A stretch of DNA of 64,000 bases from Marsupella aquatica (lineage: Eukaryota > Marchantiophyta): positions 23,126,001-23,190,000 of the forward strand of contig OZ316891.1 of the NCBI GenBank assembly GCA_973895155.1, given 5' to 3'. The number at the start of each line of letters is the position of its first letter. The stretch's first letter is position 1. Below are positions 10,435 through 22,500 of the stretch, in pieces. The notes beneath the pieces were generated by a model, which was given only the letters and a program-made list of their open reading frames with translations, ran no database searches and was not told where the DNA came from. Position numbers and translations under genes: made by a program.

Positions 10435-13400
10435 TGTGGTGCGTCCCATGGCTCCCTAAACCCAAGAAACCCCCCAGCTCAAGCCGATTCCCGCAGGTTT
10501 CGTGCTTGGCGAGGCCGTTTCCGCGGCTTAGCGGCATGGGACGCTGCTAACCTTCTACTACTACTATTAACATTTTACACACATATACTGGACAGATCCT
10601 TCATCGGGTCATGAGATACGTAGCCGGCCTAATATAGGCCTTCCCCTGTCTTCCCCTGTCTTCCCCTCCGTCTTGTTAGGTATGTTTGGATTCCGCCGCC
10701 GGAATGATCCCCAATAGGCTTGGTTAAGCCGCTAAGACCTCTCTCAGCTCGACACATCCAACTCTCACTCCCCTGCTTACTTTCCTTCCTTCTGTTGATG
10801 TGGGCACTCTTCACACAAGTTAATGCGACACACAAATAGCAAAATGACTCATTCTGACTGAGTCATACCATGCACTTGCCATACAAACAGTACATCTCAT
10901 ACACAAGTTCTGCGAACTAAGCCGTGAGGCCAACTCTATTCAACTCTTAGGCATGAGGAAACATGAATATACACAAGGGTCACTGTATGACTAACCGAGA
11001 GCTTCTCGTACTACTTGATCCCAGCCCGGCTGGTGCAAACTAAAAACTTGCTAAAGAAGAGGCCCTGAGCTCCCCGCTGCCCAGGTACTTATCCTGGTAG
11101 TGGATCCGCCATTCTTTGCATCGTAAGCCTAATCTACTTAACAGTAATCTACTTGCCCGAATCTACCTATGTACAGCAAGGCAGGAGCACAAGTGTTGCT
11201 CCTACCAGTGGGACCGCAATCCCACTAAGCTAAGTGTCAAGGCCGCTCCTGGTTCTGATCCTAATCCTAAACGTGGAGATCCGCGCCCGCCCTGCCCACT
11301 CACGCCTCCTCCCTCCACGTCCGCCCTCCCTAAAAGGAACGGCGCCCTTGCACCGTCACGATACCGGTGGTGGATCCTCAATGGACGCCCCCAACACTTC
11401 CTCCTCAGCCACTGCCGTTGGCCCGCCTACTGACAGATTACCTGCCCTTGACCGAGTCAACTCTCCATCGGCCTGACTGGGTCCACCTTCGGCTTCAGCC
11501 TCGACACCGGCCTCGGCAATACCCACGGCTTCGGCCTCAGCCACTCCCACGGCTTCGGCTTCAGCCACTCCCCTAGGGTAGTTGGATCCTTAGCCGTGAC
11601 CCTGTCTGGGGTCGGTGCTGGGTCTACCTCCTTGATCACCACGGCCTGTGAAGTCGTATTACTCCTTGACCCTGAAGGTTTCCGCTTCTTCTTTGTTGGT
11701 GGCTCGACAGCTGGTCCCTTCCCCTTCCCACTTACTTCCGGCACTGGTGCAGTTGACGCGGCTTGTCCTTCGGCAATTACCACCCCTGGTAACTGGTTTG
11801 TCCCAACGGGAGATGGACCTGCTGCAGCTAAGCATTTAAATACTGCGGCTTGTTTCTTTAGCCGCTCTGTTTGGTTGTCGGCCCGCCGCTGTAGGTTCTC
11901 CATCTTCCTCGTGATTTCCTCCAACTCCTCTTGGGTTTCATCCAGGTCCTTACGTGCCCCCTCCAGCTCGTTTTTGGCCTCCTCCTGCTCCCTGTGGGCT
12001 TCCTCCAATTCCTTCTTCAAGGTAGCCCTCTCCTCCCGGGTTGCTCTTAGCTCCTTGTCGAGCTCTGCAATGATGACAGACTCCATCTGGTTCATCTTGG
12101 CGTAAGTCTGTTCGAGCATCTCGTCCTTCTCCCTTAGGTCGGCCTTGAAGCTGGCCGTCAGGGACGCAAGCTCCTACTGCAGTGCCATAATCCCTTGATA
12201 GGATTTCCCTAACTCGACCTCCTTCTGCTCAAGGGCTCCGCGGATTTTCTCGAGCTCCCCTTTCAACGCCCATTCCTTTCTTTGGGTCTCCGCCATGGCC
12301 CGGTTGTTGGCTGTTATGTGGGCCTCCTCTGTATTCTTCAGCTATTGCTTCCACTTCTCCCTCTCTTTGATCGTGTCGGCCAACTCTTCCTGCGTCTGAG
12401 TCAGTTTATCCTTGATATTCTGATTATCAGCCTGCGCGGTGTCCAACTGCCCCTGCATGATGTTCAGCTCATGTCGTTTAATCCGCAGTTCATCTTGGGC
12501 TTTCTTGGCTGCCCTTAGATCTTCAATCTTGGCTTCCATCCTCCTAAGCCGCCGAATGACCTCGTCCTTCTTGCTTCTCTCTAAAGCCACCGCTTCTTCT
12601 AATTGGTGCTTCTCCAACTGCTCCCTATGGAAAAAGGGTCCTACCTCCAACTCCTCTCCAAAGATGCCGAGCGCAAGTTCCCCACACATCTCACCATACT
12701 CCATGGCTCTATTCTTAGCGTAGGTGGAGTAAGTAGAAGTGATCGGCATCGCCCATCGTGGCCTCTGCTCCCAAGCCGTCCTGCGGATCTCTTCAATCGT
12801 GGCTAGAGGTTTGCTTCCTTTTTCGGCTAGCCGCCTGATGTCCTCCGGCCAATCTCCTCCTGGTAAATCCTTTTCCTTAGCCAGGGCGGCCTCTTCCTCC
12901 TGCTTGATTCGCTCCTGAAATTCCTGCACCGTCTGTTTTATGCCGTCGAAGCTCGGGGGAGCAACATCTGGTGGGGGAGACTCAGGGCTACTCTGCTGGT
13001 TGGGGTCCCCTCGCACTACCCTTGGAAGTGTGGGGACAAACCGGCCACAGGTCCTTACTCCTGGAACGTGATGGTCCGACCCATAGCCGGAATTATCATG
13101 GCTGCAGTCCTCCACTGCCTCCTCTACCTCTTGGACGTCCGGCTTCTCCCTCTCCTCTTCGTCGGTAGGAGCTTCAGGCAATTATGCCTCAGATTCGGAG
13201 CTTGAGGTTCCCACGTACATTCGAACACCTGGCTTGGATTCCGGCCTGATTCTCTCCTTGTCTCCAGCAAAGGGGTTTTCTCTTGTGAGCCGGTGTAGGC
13301 CTACCTCTGTAGTAGTGTCCTGCATTGTTGCCGTTGCCGTTGTTGTTGCCGATGCCGATTTCTTTTCTTTCTCTAGTAGTTTCAGCAGACTCTGCATGCC

Positions 13401-15072
13401 TGGTTGCTGCATCGGCAAGTCTTCCTTCCTGGGCCTAAACACCTGCTCGATCGTAGGACTAACAGGTGGTTGAGGCTTCTCAGCCAACGGCCTCGGCGTT
13501 GGAGCTTCCTCGGGTGCCCTTACCTGCAGGGGAAGTACCGGGGCAAAAGTCTAACCTCTGGCATACCGGCACAACAGCGGCATGTGATAGCCAAGCCGCG
13601 ACACGCTCCCCATGCCGATTACCTGCTGCTCCTCCTTTAAGATCTTCTTCAATTGGTTGAGGAGGTACCCGTTGTAGTCCCGGCTTGGGTCTGGCCTTTC
13701 TGCCAGATAGACCTGTGCCTTGCCGATCTCTGCCCTCGGCAAGTTACAATGCATGGTCACCCGCAAGAAGTCGATCATCTCTCCTATGTGCGGGTTGGTG
13801 CAGGTGTTCCGGAAGAAGCCATTCTTCGTTGATGGCCCGGGGAACGACCGGAACTCCTTGTCAGGCAAGGTCTTCCTGGTATCAACTTTGGTCTTATTGC
13901 CTATCGGCAGGCCAAACACTTCGGCAATTACCTTGGGAGTAAGATAGAAATCCTTCCCATATATCCTCGTGCAATTGGTCTCGGGTTCCCATGACCCCAC
14001 GAATTCTAATAGGTCTGACTCCGGTACCTCCGGCTTCAGCCATGGTAATCTTACAAAGGCCTCTAAGCCGGATCCGGCCATGAAGCCTTGGTACTTCTTG
14101 GTCTGCATGGCCGTAAAGCATGCATCCTCCTCCCGTGCAAAATGTAGTTGCACCTCCACCGGTAGGGTTGCCGCCCAGCCCTTCCAGGTGTCATCCCTGG
14201 TTGGAATGGCCTTGATGGGATTGACCTCCTCCTCTTCGGCTTCTCCCTGCCTCCTGCTCTGCTGCTCGGCTGGCTTCTTTGGTGCCGCCGACCTCGTTCT
14301 TTTTGCCGGGGTGGCTTCATCGTTGACGGCTCCCTTCCTCTTCATCTCTGCTGCCGTGGAGGTTTCTCCTAGCACCGTTGCCCGGGTCCACCTTTCCGTG
14401 CTACCCTTTAATTCCCAGTGTATGTCGTTGCAGTTCTTGATGGCCTCTCGGATGCCGACGACGTTGTCTTTGCAAAATAGAAGATCGTCGAGTTGATTGG
14501 AAGTAGGCGTCCACAGGAACTCGTCCTTGATGAGTTCGCCTCCTAAGAAAGCCATCTTCTGCAGCTCCCACAATCGAGCGAGCTCCTGCCGTTCTCGAGC
14601 TGCCCTTTCTGACTCCTCGTCCTCGTAAGTCTTGATGTACTCAGTTGCCCGTTCGAACAGGCATCCCCAGAAATGTGCCGCTTGATTGACGTTGCTCATA
14701 CCCTCCTTAGGTCGATCGTCGGTATCTACTCTCTCCCCGAGTGCTTGCCTAAGCAGCTGACAGTAGTTGGCCTCCCGTAGTCGTCTGCCTAGTTCGTGCT
14801 CGCAAATGAGCCACCATCTCCTGCAAGCGCTCCTTACCCCTCTCCTCTGCCGGTCCTTCTTCCCGTTGATCCTTCCTAGCCGCCGACGCTTAACACGCCC
14901 TAACCCTAATCGGGTTTTCACCCTCAGCCTTACCTCCGGCCTCGGCCCGGGTTCCATGGTTGCCCCTAATTGTTTATATTTTCCTTGTTTTGTCCCTATA
15001 CTAAGGTGTTCCTAGGGTGCCTTCCTGCTTTACCCACTTAACCGGCCGAGTGATTCCTGTCTAGGCATCACA
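10435..15072 (-). mobile_element. Unclassified 4,638-bp element, 5-bp target duplication
   Basis: Flanked by CTTGC at 10430-10434 and 15073-15077. On the plus strand it begins TGTGGTGC and ends GCATCACA, so the ends form an 8-bp near-perfect inverted repeat (TGTGRTGC). A 5-bp duplication with TG...CA ends is typical of LTR retrotransposons, but I find no long terminal repeat, primer-binding site, protease, reverse transcriptase or integrase. Its only gene is a long minus-strand frame. Near one end, GCGTCCCATG (10441) is repeated inverted as CATGGGACGC (about 10534), forming a potential stem with a loop of about 85 nt. It interrupts the MULE transposase exon exactly between DMQ and ALWHAFK. 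Confidence 0.8.
11457..14957 (-). pseudogene. Single 1,167-codon ORF with four in-frame stops (plant-transposon-protein-like plus coiled coil)
   Basis: From ATG 14957 to TGA 11457-11459 everything lies in one frame, broken by stops at 13551-13553 (TAG), 13182-13184 (TAA), 12342-12344 (TAG) and 12174-12176 (TAG). All are explicable as Gln codons hit by C-to-T. The N-terminal third has FLWTP.., FYLTPKVIAEVFGLPIG and RAEIGKAQVYLAERPD, typical of proteins labelled 'putative plant transposon protein'. The middle and C-terminal parts are long Glu/Lys coiled coils (about 12740-12350 and 12115-11850). A nuclear-type basic tract, PPTKKKRKPSG, follows, then a repeated WLKPKPWEWLRPKPW motif. No catalytic domain is seen. 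Function is unknown; a gag-like structural role is one possibility. Confidence 0.65.
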
Positions 15073-15176
15073 CTTGCATGTCTTCCTCAGCATACATTAA
15101 ATCTCCAAGATCATCATTCATGTTTAGGAGCTTGGCTCTGTTGGGAACCTTCTTGATCAGATTCTCCTTCCAAGCT
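15073..15176 (-). pseudogene. MULE transposase exon fragment
   Basis: Encodes AWKENLIKKVPNRAKLLN and then DDLGDLMYAEEDMQ. Its 5' splice acceptor (ATAG at 15180-15177) continues the exon ending CSWHVR at 32810. Its 3' end meets the 4.6-kb element, beyond which the frame resumes as ALWHAFKIKYNFEK at 10434. It is an orphaned piece of one exon trapped between two insertions. Confidence 0.8.
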
Positions 15177-15180
15177 CTAT

Positions 15181-15183
15181 ATG
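15181..15183. repeat. Left target duplication (ATG) of CACTA-1
   Basis: ATG directly before CACTAGTAGAAAACA. The same three bases follow the right terminus at 32706-32708. A 3-bp duplication is the hallmark of CACTA insertion. Confidence 0.85.
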
Positions 15184-15960
15184 CACTAGTAGAAAACAAT
15201 GTATTTTATGACCGAAACAATGACTATTAATCAGGTCTTTTTAACAAAACAATGACACAATCGTTCTCGTCTTTCCAGACGCGTCACAACGGACATTTTG
15301 GTCATGGTCCTTTTGGACAAATGATGCTAAAAATGTGTGGTCATTTCATACTATCCTAAATGACCATTTTTATGATATGGTCATAAATGCTTAACGGTCC
15401 AAAATGACAACACAAATCACCATCTACGGTCAATTGCCATTGACTGTCGATGGTCCCCGTACCCAATCACACAACGACATGTGGCAATCCAAAAACAAAT
15501 AGCATTGGTCATTTTGGACTTGTCCAAAATGACGTACATTATATAACAAATCAAATAGTGACACATGGTTCAAAGAGGATTCACCATTTGGCAATATATT
15601 TGGGTCATTTTGGACAAGTCCAAAATGACCACGGTATAAACAAGTCATATTGAGACACGTGGTTCAATTGGGAGAAGACACATAAAGATACACATTAGTC
15701 ATTAATGACATGTCTTGAATGACATAAAGTGAGTCATAGTGGACTTGTTTATAATGACCATGAGAACAGTCATTGTATATGTCATTCTTTGAATCATTTA
15801 GTCTATGTCTTTAATGACCAGAGTTGAGTCATATTGGTCACAAAGATAGTTGTGGATAATGACCATTACATCAGTCATTCTAGCCAGTCATTCAGACGAA
15901 GTATTCAATGATTTGGAGAAATTCAAAATTAAGTGATCATGATAGATAAAACTTCATGTC
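15184..15960. repeat. CACTA-1 left subterminal repeat region with palindromes
   Basis: More than a dozen GTCATTTTGG/GTCATT-type motifs occur in both orientations. Two are near-perfect palindromes of about 29 bp (15506-15534 and 15602-15630) with arms GGTCATTTTGGAC and GTCCAAAATGACC around a 2-nt centre. Such motifs are the expected TNPA-binding sites; binding itself is inference. Confidence 0.8.
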
Positions 15961-16246
15961 AATCAAAAATCATACATTACAAAGCCATTCAATAGATTTG
16001 CTGAATGAAAACTTAAAGAAATATTCGATATATATCACAAATCCAATTGACATTCATACAAGATACCTTCATAAGTCTCACGGTAATTACTGAACTCAAT
16101 GCAAATTTATGAAACAAAATTACATTGACATCAATAATATTAGATTATCAATTGTTACAACCTGACATACCAATCACTCTGCATGTTTATAGAAAAACAG
16201 AGCTATCATTCTATCATGTCTATTGTTTCTTGACAGAGTGCTATTT

Positions 16247-19042
16247 CTATTGCTTCTTAAGCAATCTAGAGTTCCATAGGGCATTCATCCCTTTCACATC
16301 AGATAATTTAGACTGGTTCTCCCCTGAATTGGCAATTGGCAATGCCACATCTACAAACACTTCAATCACACGCACTCGCAAGAAAGGGCTTTCAAAATCT
16401 GCACAATGAAACTTATCTTCTCCTGGCAGCCCTGTCACCTCACCTTCTGCCACTATCATGGAATTGTCCACAACGTTCTTCATCTTCACCAAATCTCCTC
16501 TTGCAAACTGTGAACAACACATTTTGTTAAAAATGCAATAAACAGAAATTGAAAGATAGAAGAACACTCAAATCAAACACACATTTACCTTTGCAATGGG
16601 GTTAGGAGACTGCATTGGTTTCTTCTGTGCAGGTGATGCATTTGCTGAGGATCCTTTCTTCCTTTTCTTCTTTCCCTTTCTAGTTGATGGAGTGTCATCA
16701 TGCTCACTTGGAACAGGAGTTTCTTTTGGCAACTCAGATGATTCTGGGGTTACATCCGGTGTCAACCGAGTCGACTTATCCTCTGGCAACTGAAAGGCAT
16801 CTGAAATGGCTTCTTTGGGCAACTTAGATGGCAAAAGGTTCACTTCCAATTTAGTTTGCTTCAGAGTACTGTTAGCTGTGTCAATTGGTCTTCCCTGCGA
16901 CACAGGAGGCTCCCCGAAAGATGCTGTCATAAAACACACACAAAAGAAATGCATAAACAAACATGTATACACCAGCAACATATAATCACACTAAAAACAT
17001 GCAAGAACATTATAAACATGCAATGACATATACACATCACAATAATTACATTGAATGGACAATGTATACATGATAGAGAATTTTACCTTCATTGTCGCCT
17101 GAAAAAGTAAGAGATCGCTTTCTACTACCTTGTTTGGTAGCTGTAGTCAACATACTATGACTAGGCACAACTGTTGGAACTTGTGCATTACTGGTGTGAT
17201 GTGCCATCCACGTAGTCATCATGTTTGTCAACTCCTTCACAATGCCTTTCAACTCAGCGACATCCAATTTCACAGCCCCAATGGCAGTGATCTCTTCTTT
17301 TGAATGTGGGGTCTGTAAATGAACCACAAACCAACACAACATTCTCACTGTCAAACTTACAAACGACACAACACTCTGTCAAATGGAGAATGATGTACAA
17401 ATCAAATTGGTATGACAATACTCACAGCTGATCCATGTCTGTATCCTTGCCCCAGTAAGCTAGCACTTTTACCCTCCCCACTTGCCAATGATGGGCTCAC
17501 CTTTGCTCCCACAAAACTACCAGTCTGACCTTCTGCACTTGCCAATGATGGGCTCATTGTCACCTTTGGCAATGAACCCTAACTACCATGGTTTTCTTTC
17601 AGGTCAGATATACCTGGGCTTGATCCTCTCTTCTGCTTCTGTTCAAACACACAATGAATGAGAATCACAGAGTCTATTTTCATCAAGATTCACAAACAAG
17701 ATAGAATTGATAGTGAAAATGATACAGGCCACAATTTACCATTCTCTTTGCTGCTGCAGCATGCCCTCCTCTTCCAAAGTGAGAGGTATCTTGCACTCGT
17801 GCTCTTTTATCAGTCATCTGTTTACTCAAAGATATCAATGCTGGACTGGTAAAATGAGATACCAAAGCTGCCCATTTCTTTGGATCAACACCAGATGGCC
17901 CAGGTTTGGTTGGATCCTCATTGCAAACTTTCTTCCAGTAAACATGCATTTTATGGCGCTCTCTCTTCAATATGCCACGACAATAACTCTGGAATTTGGT
18001 GTTAATAAATTCCCCACCCACATACTCCCACTCAGCTACCATGTTATTCCACACTGTGGTTGTATGTACTTGTGGATGATCAGTCCATTTTGGCTTTGAT
18101 ACATCAAAGACTCTGAGTACGTTGCCACAAAGTTCCTCCAGCCAATATTGTTTGTTGCCATCAGAATCATCAATATCATTGTCATAAATCTGCATTTCAC
18201 AGACAATGTCAGATCATAACTCTGGAATTTATGCAGAGTCCAGGTTTTATACACACAACAATAGAGAGGATCAGATTTGTCTAAATCTACATTCAAAAAA
18301 AGTACAATACTCACTTTAATGTGTTTGGGCAACTCTCCGCAATCCCTTCGTTGTTTGGCAGTATTATCAAACTGCTTCTTAGCATGCCTTTGTTCCCTGC
18401 GCATCTCAGAGGCCCCGCTTGCAATGCACACACATGCATTCAATCAAAAAATATGTACATGATTGAAAAGTACAGCAAATGCACTTGCATATGCATGGCG
18501 AGCAGATTGTGTATTACCTGAAGATCCTCTGGAATGTAGTACATCAGATTGACTTGATCTGCCTTCAGATGCTGATGAAACCACTAAACAAACACACAAC
18601 ACCAAAGCACTTCAATTAATTTCATTTCCAAGTAGAATATCAACTTCCAAACACACCTGAAAAGTAGAACAGTACAATCCACTCACTTTCATATAAGAGT
18701 CCAGTGTCTGGGTCTTTCCAACATCTCACCAGCCCACCTCCACCAGGCCCAGTCTTCTTAGGACCACGATTTTGTTTCTGTACCTACATCATGGACAACG
18801 TAAGCATATCAACATATAATTTGAAAAAGGGACAAGGATCCCTTCCTATTAGGATGATGAAGTTCAAGCATTACCTGTTGTTCACTCTCTGGTTCTGACC
18901 CTCCAATGTCACAATCCTCAGTGTCATACCGAGAAGGAGAACCATAGCCATCATCACCAGACTCTGCCATGTTCACCTTGGTAACTTCTGATAGTCTAGA
19001 GCTCCTCCTCTTTGGCAATGTTTTAGTTGAAGTACCTTTCAC
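16247..19042 (-). CDS. TNPA-like protein (Plant transposase En/Spm, PF03004-type)
   Basis: A multi-exon minus-strand gene downstream of TNP2. The first recognisable exon encodes TLPKRRSSRLSEVTK and a Ser/Asp-rich stretch, but its ATG is not clear: a TGA lies just upstream in frame, and the frame opens at TTG/GTG. The core exon (about 18195-17740) has WNNMVAEWEYVGGEF, then KKWAALVSHFTSP, and SKQMTDKRARVQDTSHFGRG, which matches the 'nK.nR.....H..GR' region of PF03004. Further exons give a helical piece (about 17315-17085), a Lys-rich tract KGKKKRKKGSS (about 16700) and a C-terminal beta-rich segment ending ALWNSRLLKKQ. In En/Spm, TNPA binds subterminal repeats and assists TNPD/TNP2. Exon borders are approximate. 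Confidence 0.65.
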
Positions 19043-19517
19043 CAAAGCAGGCTTTCCTCTCTCTCATTGTACATGTGTGGTTGGGCCTCTAAGGAACAAT
19101 TCAAGCAATCATCAACATACACCAATGCAGATCAAACATACATGCAAAATGAATCTACAACACCGTAACACTAGTACTTATGTACAGGATCCATACTAGT
19201 ACGAGACCAATCTGGAATATGACAACAGAACATGAACTTGACAACTCCATCTACTGAATCAAATTTGCAACAGACATATTAACACACACATCAGCTTGCA
19301 GTCTGGCCCCAGTCCTAGATCACGCATAATTCTGACATTATGCTCTATGTTCCGATTTCGGGCCTCCTCATAAGGATTCACAAAATGTGACAACCCCTGC
19401 AATCTTCCTTTCATAGGCTGCATTCACCAACTGCACAAATGGGTAAACCATTAGTCTGATTTCATATATAGTCCATACATGTAGTCCATCTATGGACTTC
19501 ACACACCTAAAACCTAT

Positions 19518-22500
19518 TCACTGCTTAGGCCTGCCCTTTCTTGTAGATCCCTCTGCATCTCTGCCTCGTTTGGGACCAGTATTTGGTCCTGGATTTGCTC
19601 TGGACCTATAGGCCTTAGCCAATTCGATGTGTAATTTGGCATTGTTTTCCATTGTAGCATGGAAATCAACGTCTGTGTAATCACCTAACACCCTTGTGGA
19701 CCTGGATTCTTTGTGGAGGATTGTTCTCCATGCTATCCCTTTCTCATTGGGGTGGAAAAAAACCTGCTCCACTTGCTTTGGGAAAACGTAATCCATTTTC
19801 TTGGACACACCCAGTTCTCTATGGAAATTCACCTGCCAAAGACCAGACTCGGAATACCTCATACTGGTAGAGGATTTAGGAGTCCATGATGGATCTGCCC
19901 ATTTCCCTTTGAAAAGAATCACCTCTTTCCTCAAGCTGCTATAATTCAGTACCAAGATATCTGTCAAGGCCCCTACATACTGTACAGATTCTTCTATGGT
20001 TGCACCAGACCTGTCCACTTGCTTCTCAGTGAATGTAGAAGCCATCCCAGAATCAAAAGTGCTGAAAGCACCAGAATCACAATCACTCAAACACCCCAAG
20101 GATGGAATAGTCCTCCAATGGTGCCCATAGGCTCTGCATGCCCTATACAGTCGTGCCTTCAAACTAGGTGGTGTGGAGTATGCAGATAGTAATGACCGCT
20201 TAGACTCTTTCTCAAAATTATGGGTATTGACTAATGTTTGAAACCATTCCCTGAAAGGTGGCAATTCTTGGCAGTTAGCGGGAAATTCCACTGGTTTTCT
20301 TTGATTGGCAGGCTTCCTCATCCATTCTTTCCGGAAATCCACTCTTTGTTTGGTAACAGTCTCATTGGTAGCATCATATATCCTGCATGGCAACAACAAT
20401 AGTGAAGACATTAGTACACGATCCACCATGAATATACACACACAATGGGGCAACATAATTATGATCCATATGCCGAAGGATAGGAGGGTTTAGGGTTTAT
20501 GTACCTGTACCATGGAGCCACTTTCTCTTCATTCTCCAATATATAATGATGCATGGCCATCATTTCAGACCAATCCAAAGTTATCGCCTTTGCAGCCCCT
20601 TCCAAAACAATGCCTGCAACGCCAGCATCCTCCTCCAACTCCCAGGTTTGTTTTCCCTCTCCCTTTGCATCAATCATGTATTCAGAAAGGAATCCCAAAG
20701 ACTCATCTGATACATAGCCTTCAGCCATAGAGGCCTCTGGACGTGCCTTGTTTTGTACATAACCCTTCAATACCTTCAGGTTCCTCTCTATTGGGTACAT
20801 CCATCTGCCTGTAACTGGGCCACACAAGTCTAATTCCTCCACTAGGTGAATCATTAAATGGGTCATGACATCAAAGAAGCTTGGTGGAAAATGGATTTCC
20901 AAAATGCAGAGAGTGAATGCAACATCCATCATCAAATTCTCATACATTGAAGGGTCCCACACCTTCGTACAGATCTGGTGATAGATATTGCTCACCCCAG
21001 CTATGACCAAGCGAACCCCTTCATCAAGTAATCCCATTGTTGCCAGAGGGAGAATCAGTTGCATGAGTTGGTGGAAATCATGTGATTTCAACCCAAAGAG
21101 TTTCTTGGATTTTGTAACACACTTCGCTAAAGAACTTGAAAAACTAGTGGGCCCTTTCAAGGTCAATAACACCTCCAAGAACCTTGTTCTTTCCTTCTTG
21201 CTCAGGCAATATGGGGTTGGGGGCATCAACAATTTGTCATCGTTACGCTTGGGAGCTGGATTGGGTACAAGCCATAGGTGTTGGCGCACCTGTAAGAGCT
21301 TCATGTCTTCTCTCACAGAAGGAGTGTCCTTGGTCCCAATGATAGTGTGCACAATGTTGTGTGCAAGATTCTTCTCACAGTGCATGGGATCTAGACAATG
21401 GTTAATGAGTAGGTGTTGGCGCACCTGTAAGAGCTTCATGTCTTCTCTCACAGAAGGAGTGTCCTTGGTCCCAATGATAGTGTGCACAATGTTGTGTGCA
21501 AGATTCTTCTCACAGTGCATGGGATCTAGACAATGGTTAATGAGTAGTTTCTGCAGTGGACACACAATTCAGAAATCAGGGCATTGAATACAACTTTTGG
21601 CATCACTGGGCAGTAGTTTGTGCAGTAGACACAATTCAGAAATTAGTGCATTGAATACAACAATTACAAAATCTGGGCTACAGGAAGTATATGAAGAGAA
21701 TATATTTCAAAGTCATATGAAGAGATTGCAGAAATTCATTGTAGTAGTATGGAGTCTTACATTCCAATAGGGCAACTTGTACAGACCAGTAGCCCTCTTC
21801 ACTCCATGCACCTTTATGGGGCAGCTCTCATCCTCAACCTTGGTTCCTCCCTTCTTCAAATATTCTGTTGTCTCGTCTCCCCACTTCTTTCTATCAGAGC
21901 TTGTCATTCTACACGGTGCAGGTCGACTCTCAATTGCACCATCAAAGTATTGTGCATTGTCTGGTCTACGAAAAAGATGCCTTGTTGCTAACCATCGACG
22001 GTGGCCACCGTACTCTAATTTCTGCAAGTGCTTAGAACCACGTGCCACACATTTTGGCCCACAGATGACACATCCTTTGTATCCAGAGTGTTGTTGTCCA
22101 GATATTAAACCATATGCAGGGTAATCATTGATTGTCCACAATAGCACAGCCCTAAGGTTGAAGTGTTGAGACAATCCTAGGCGTGGCAATTTGTCAAAGC
22201 AGGGCACTCCTTTCTTCCACAATAGTTCCAGCTCCTCATAGAATGGGCCCAATATTATGTCCAGTTGTTCCTCTGTTACTGAATCAGGTCCTGGAATCAG
22301 CATAGCTAGCATGACAAAGAACTTCTTGGTGGTAAGCCAAGGAGGTAAATTGTAATTCAACAACAGTATTGGCCAGGTAGACCAAGCTGTGGAATTATTC
22401 CCAAAGGGATTCACCCCATCAAGTGCCAACCCAAATCGCACATTCCTTGGTTCAGCTGCAAATTTCTTATCAATATTTGTATCCACATGCTTCCAAGCCT

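Noticed and set aside
10435-11000. Possible LTR of the 4.6-kb element
   Set aside because: No matching copy was found near 15072. The two ends share only about 8 bp in inverted orientation.
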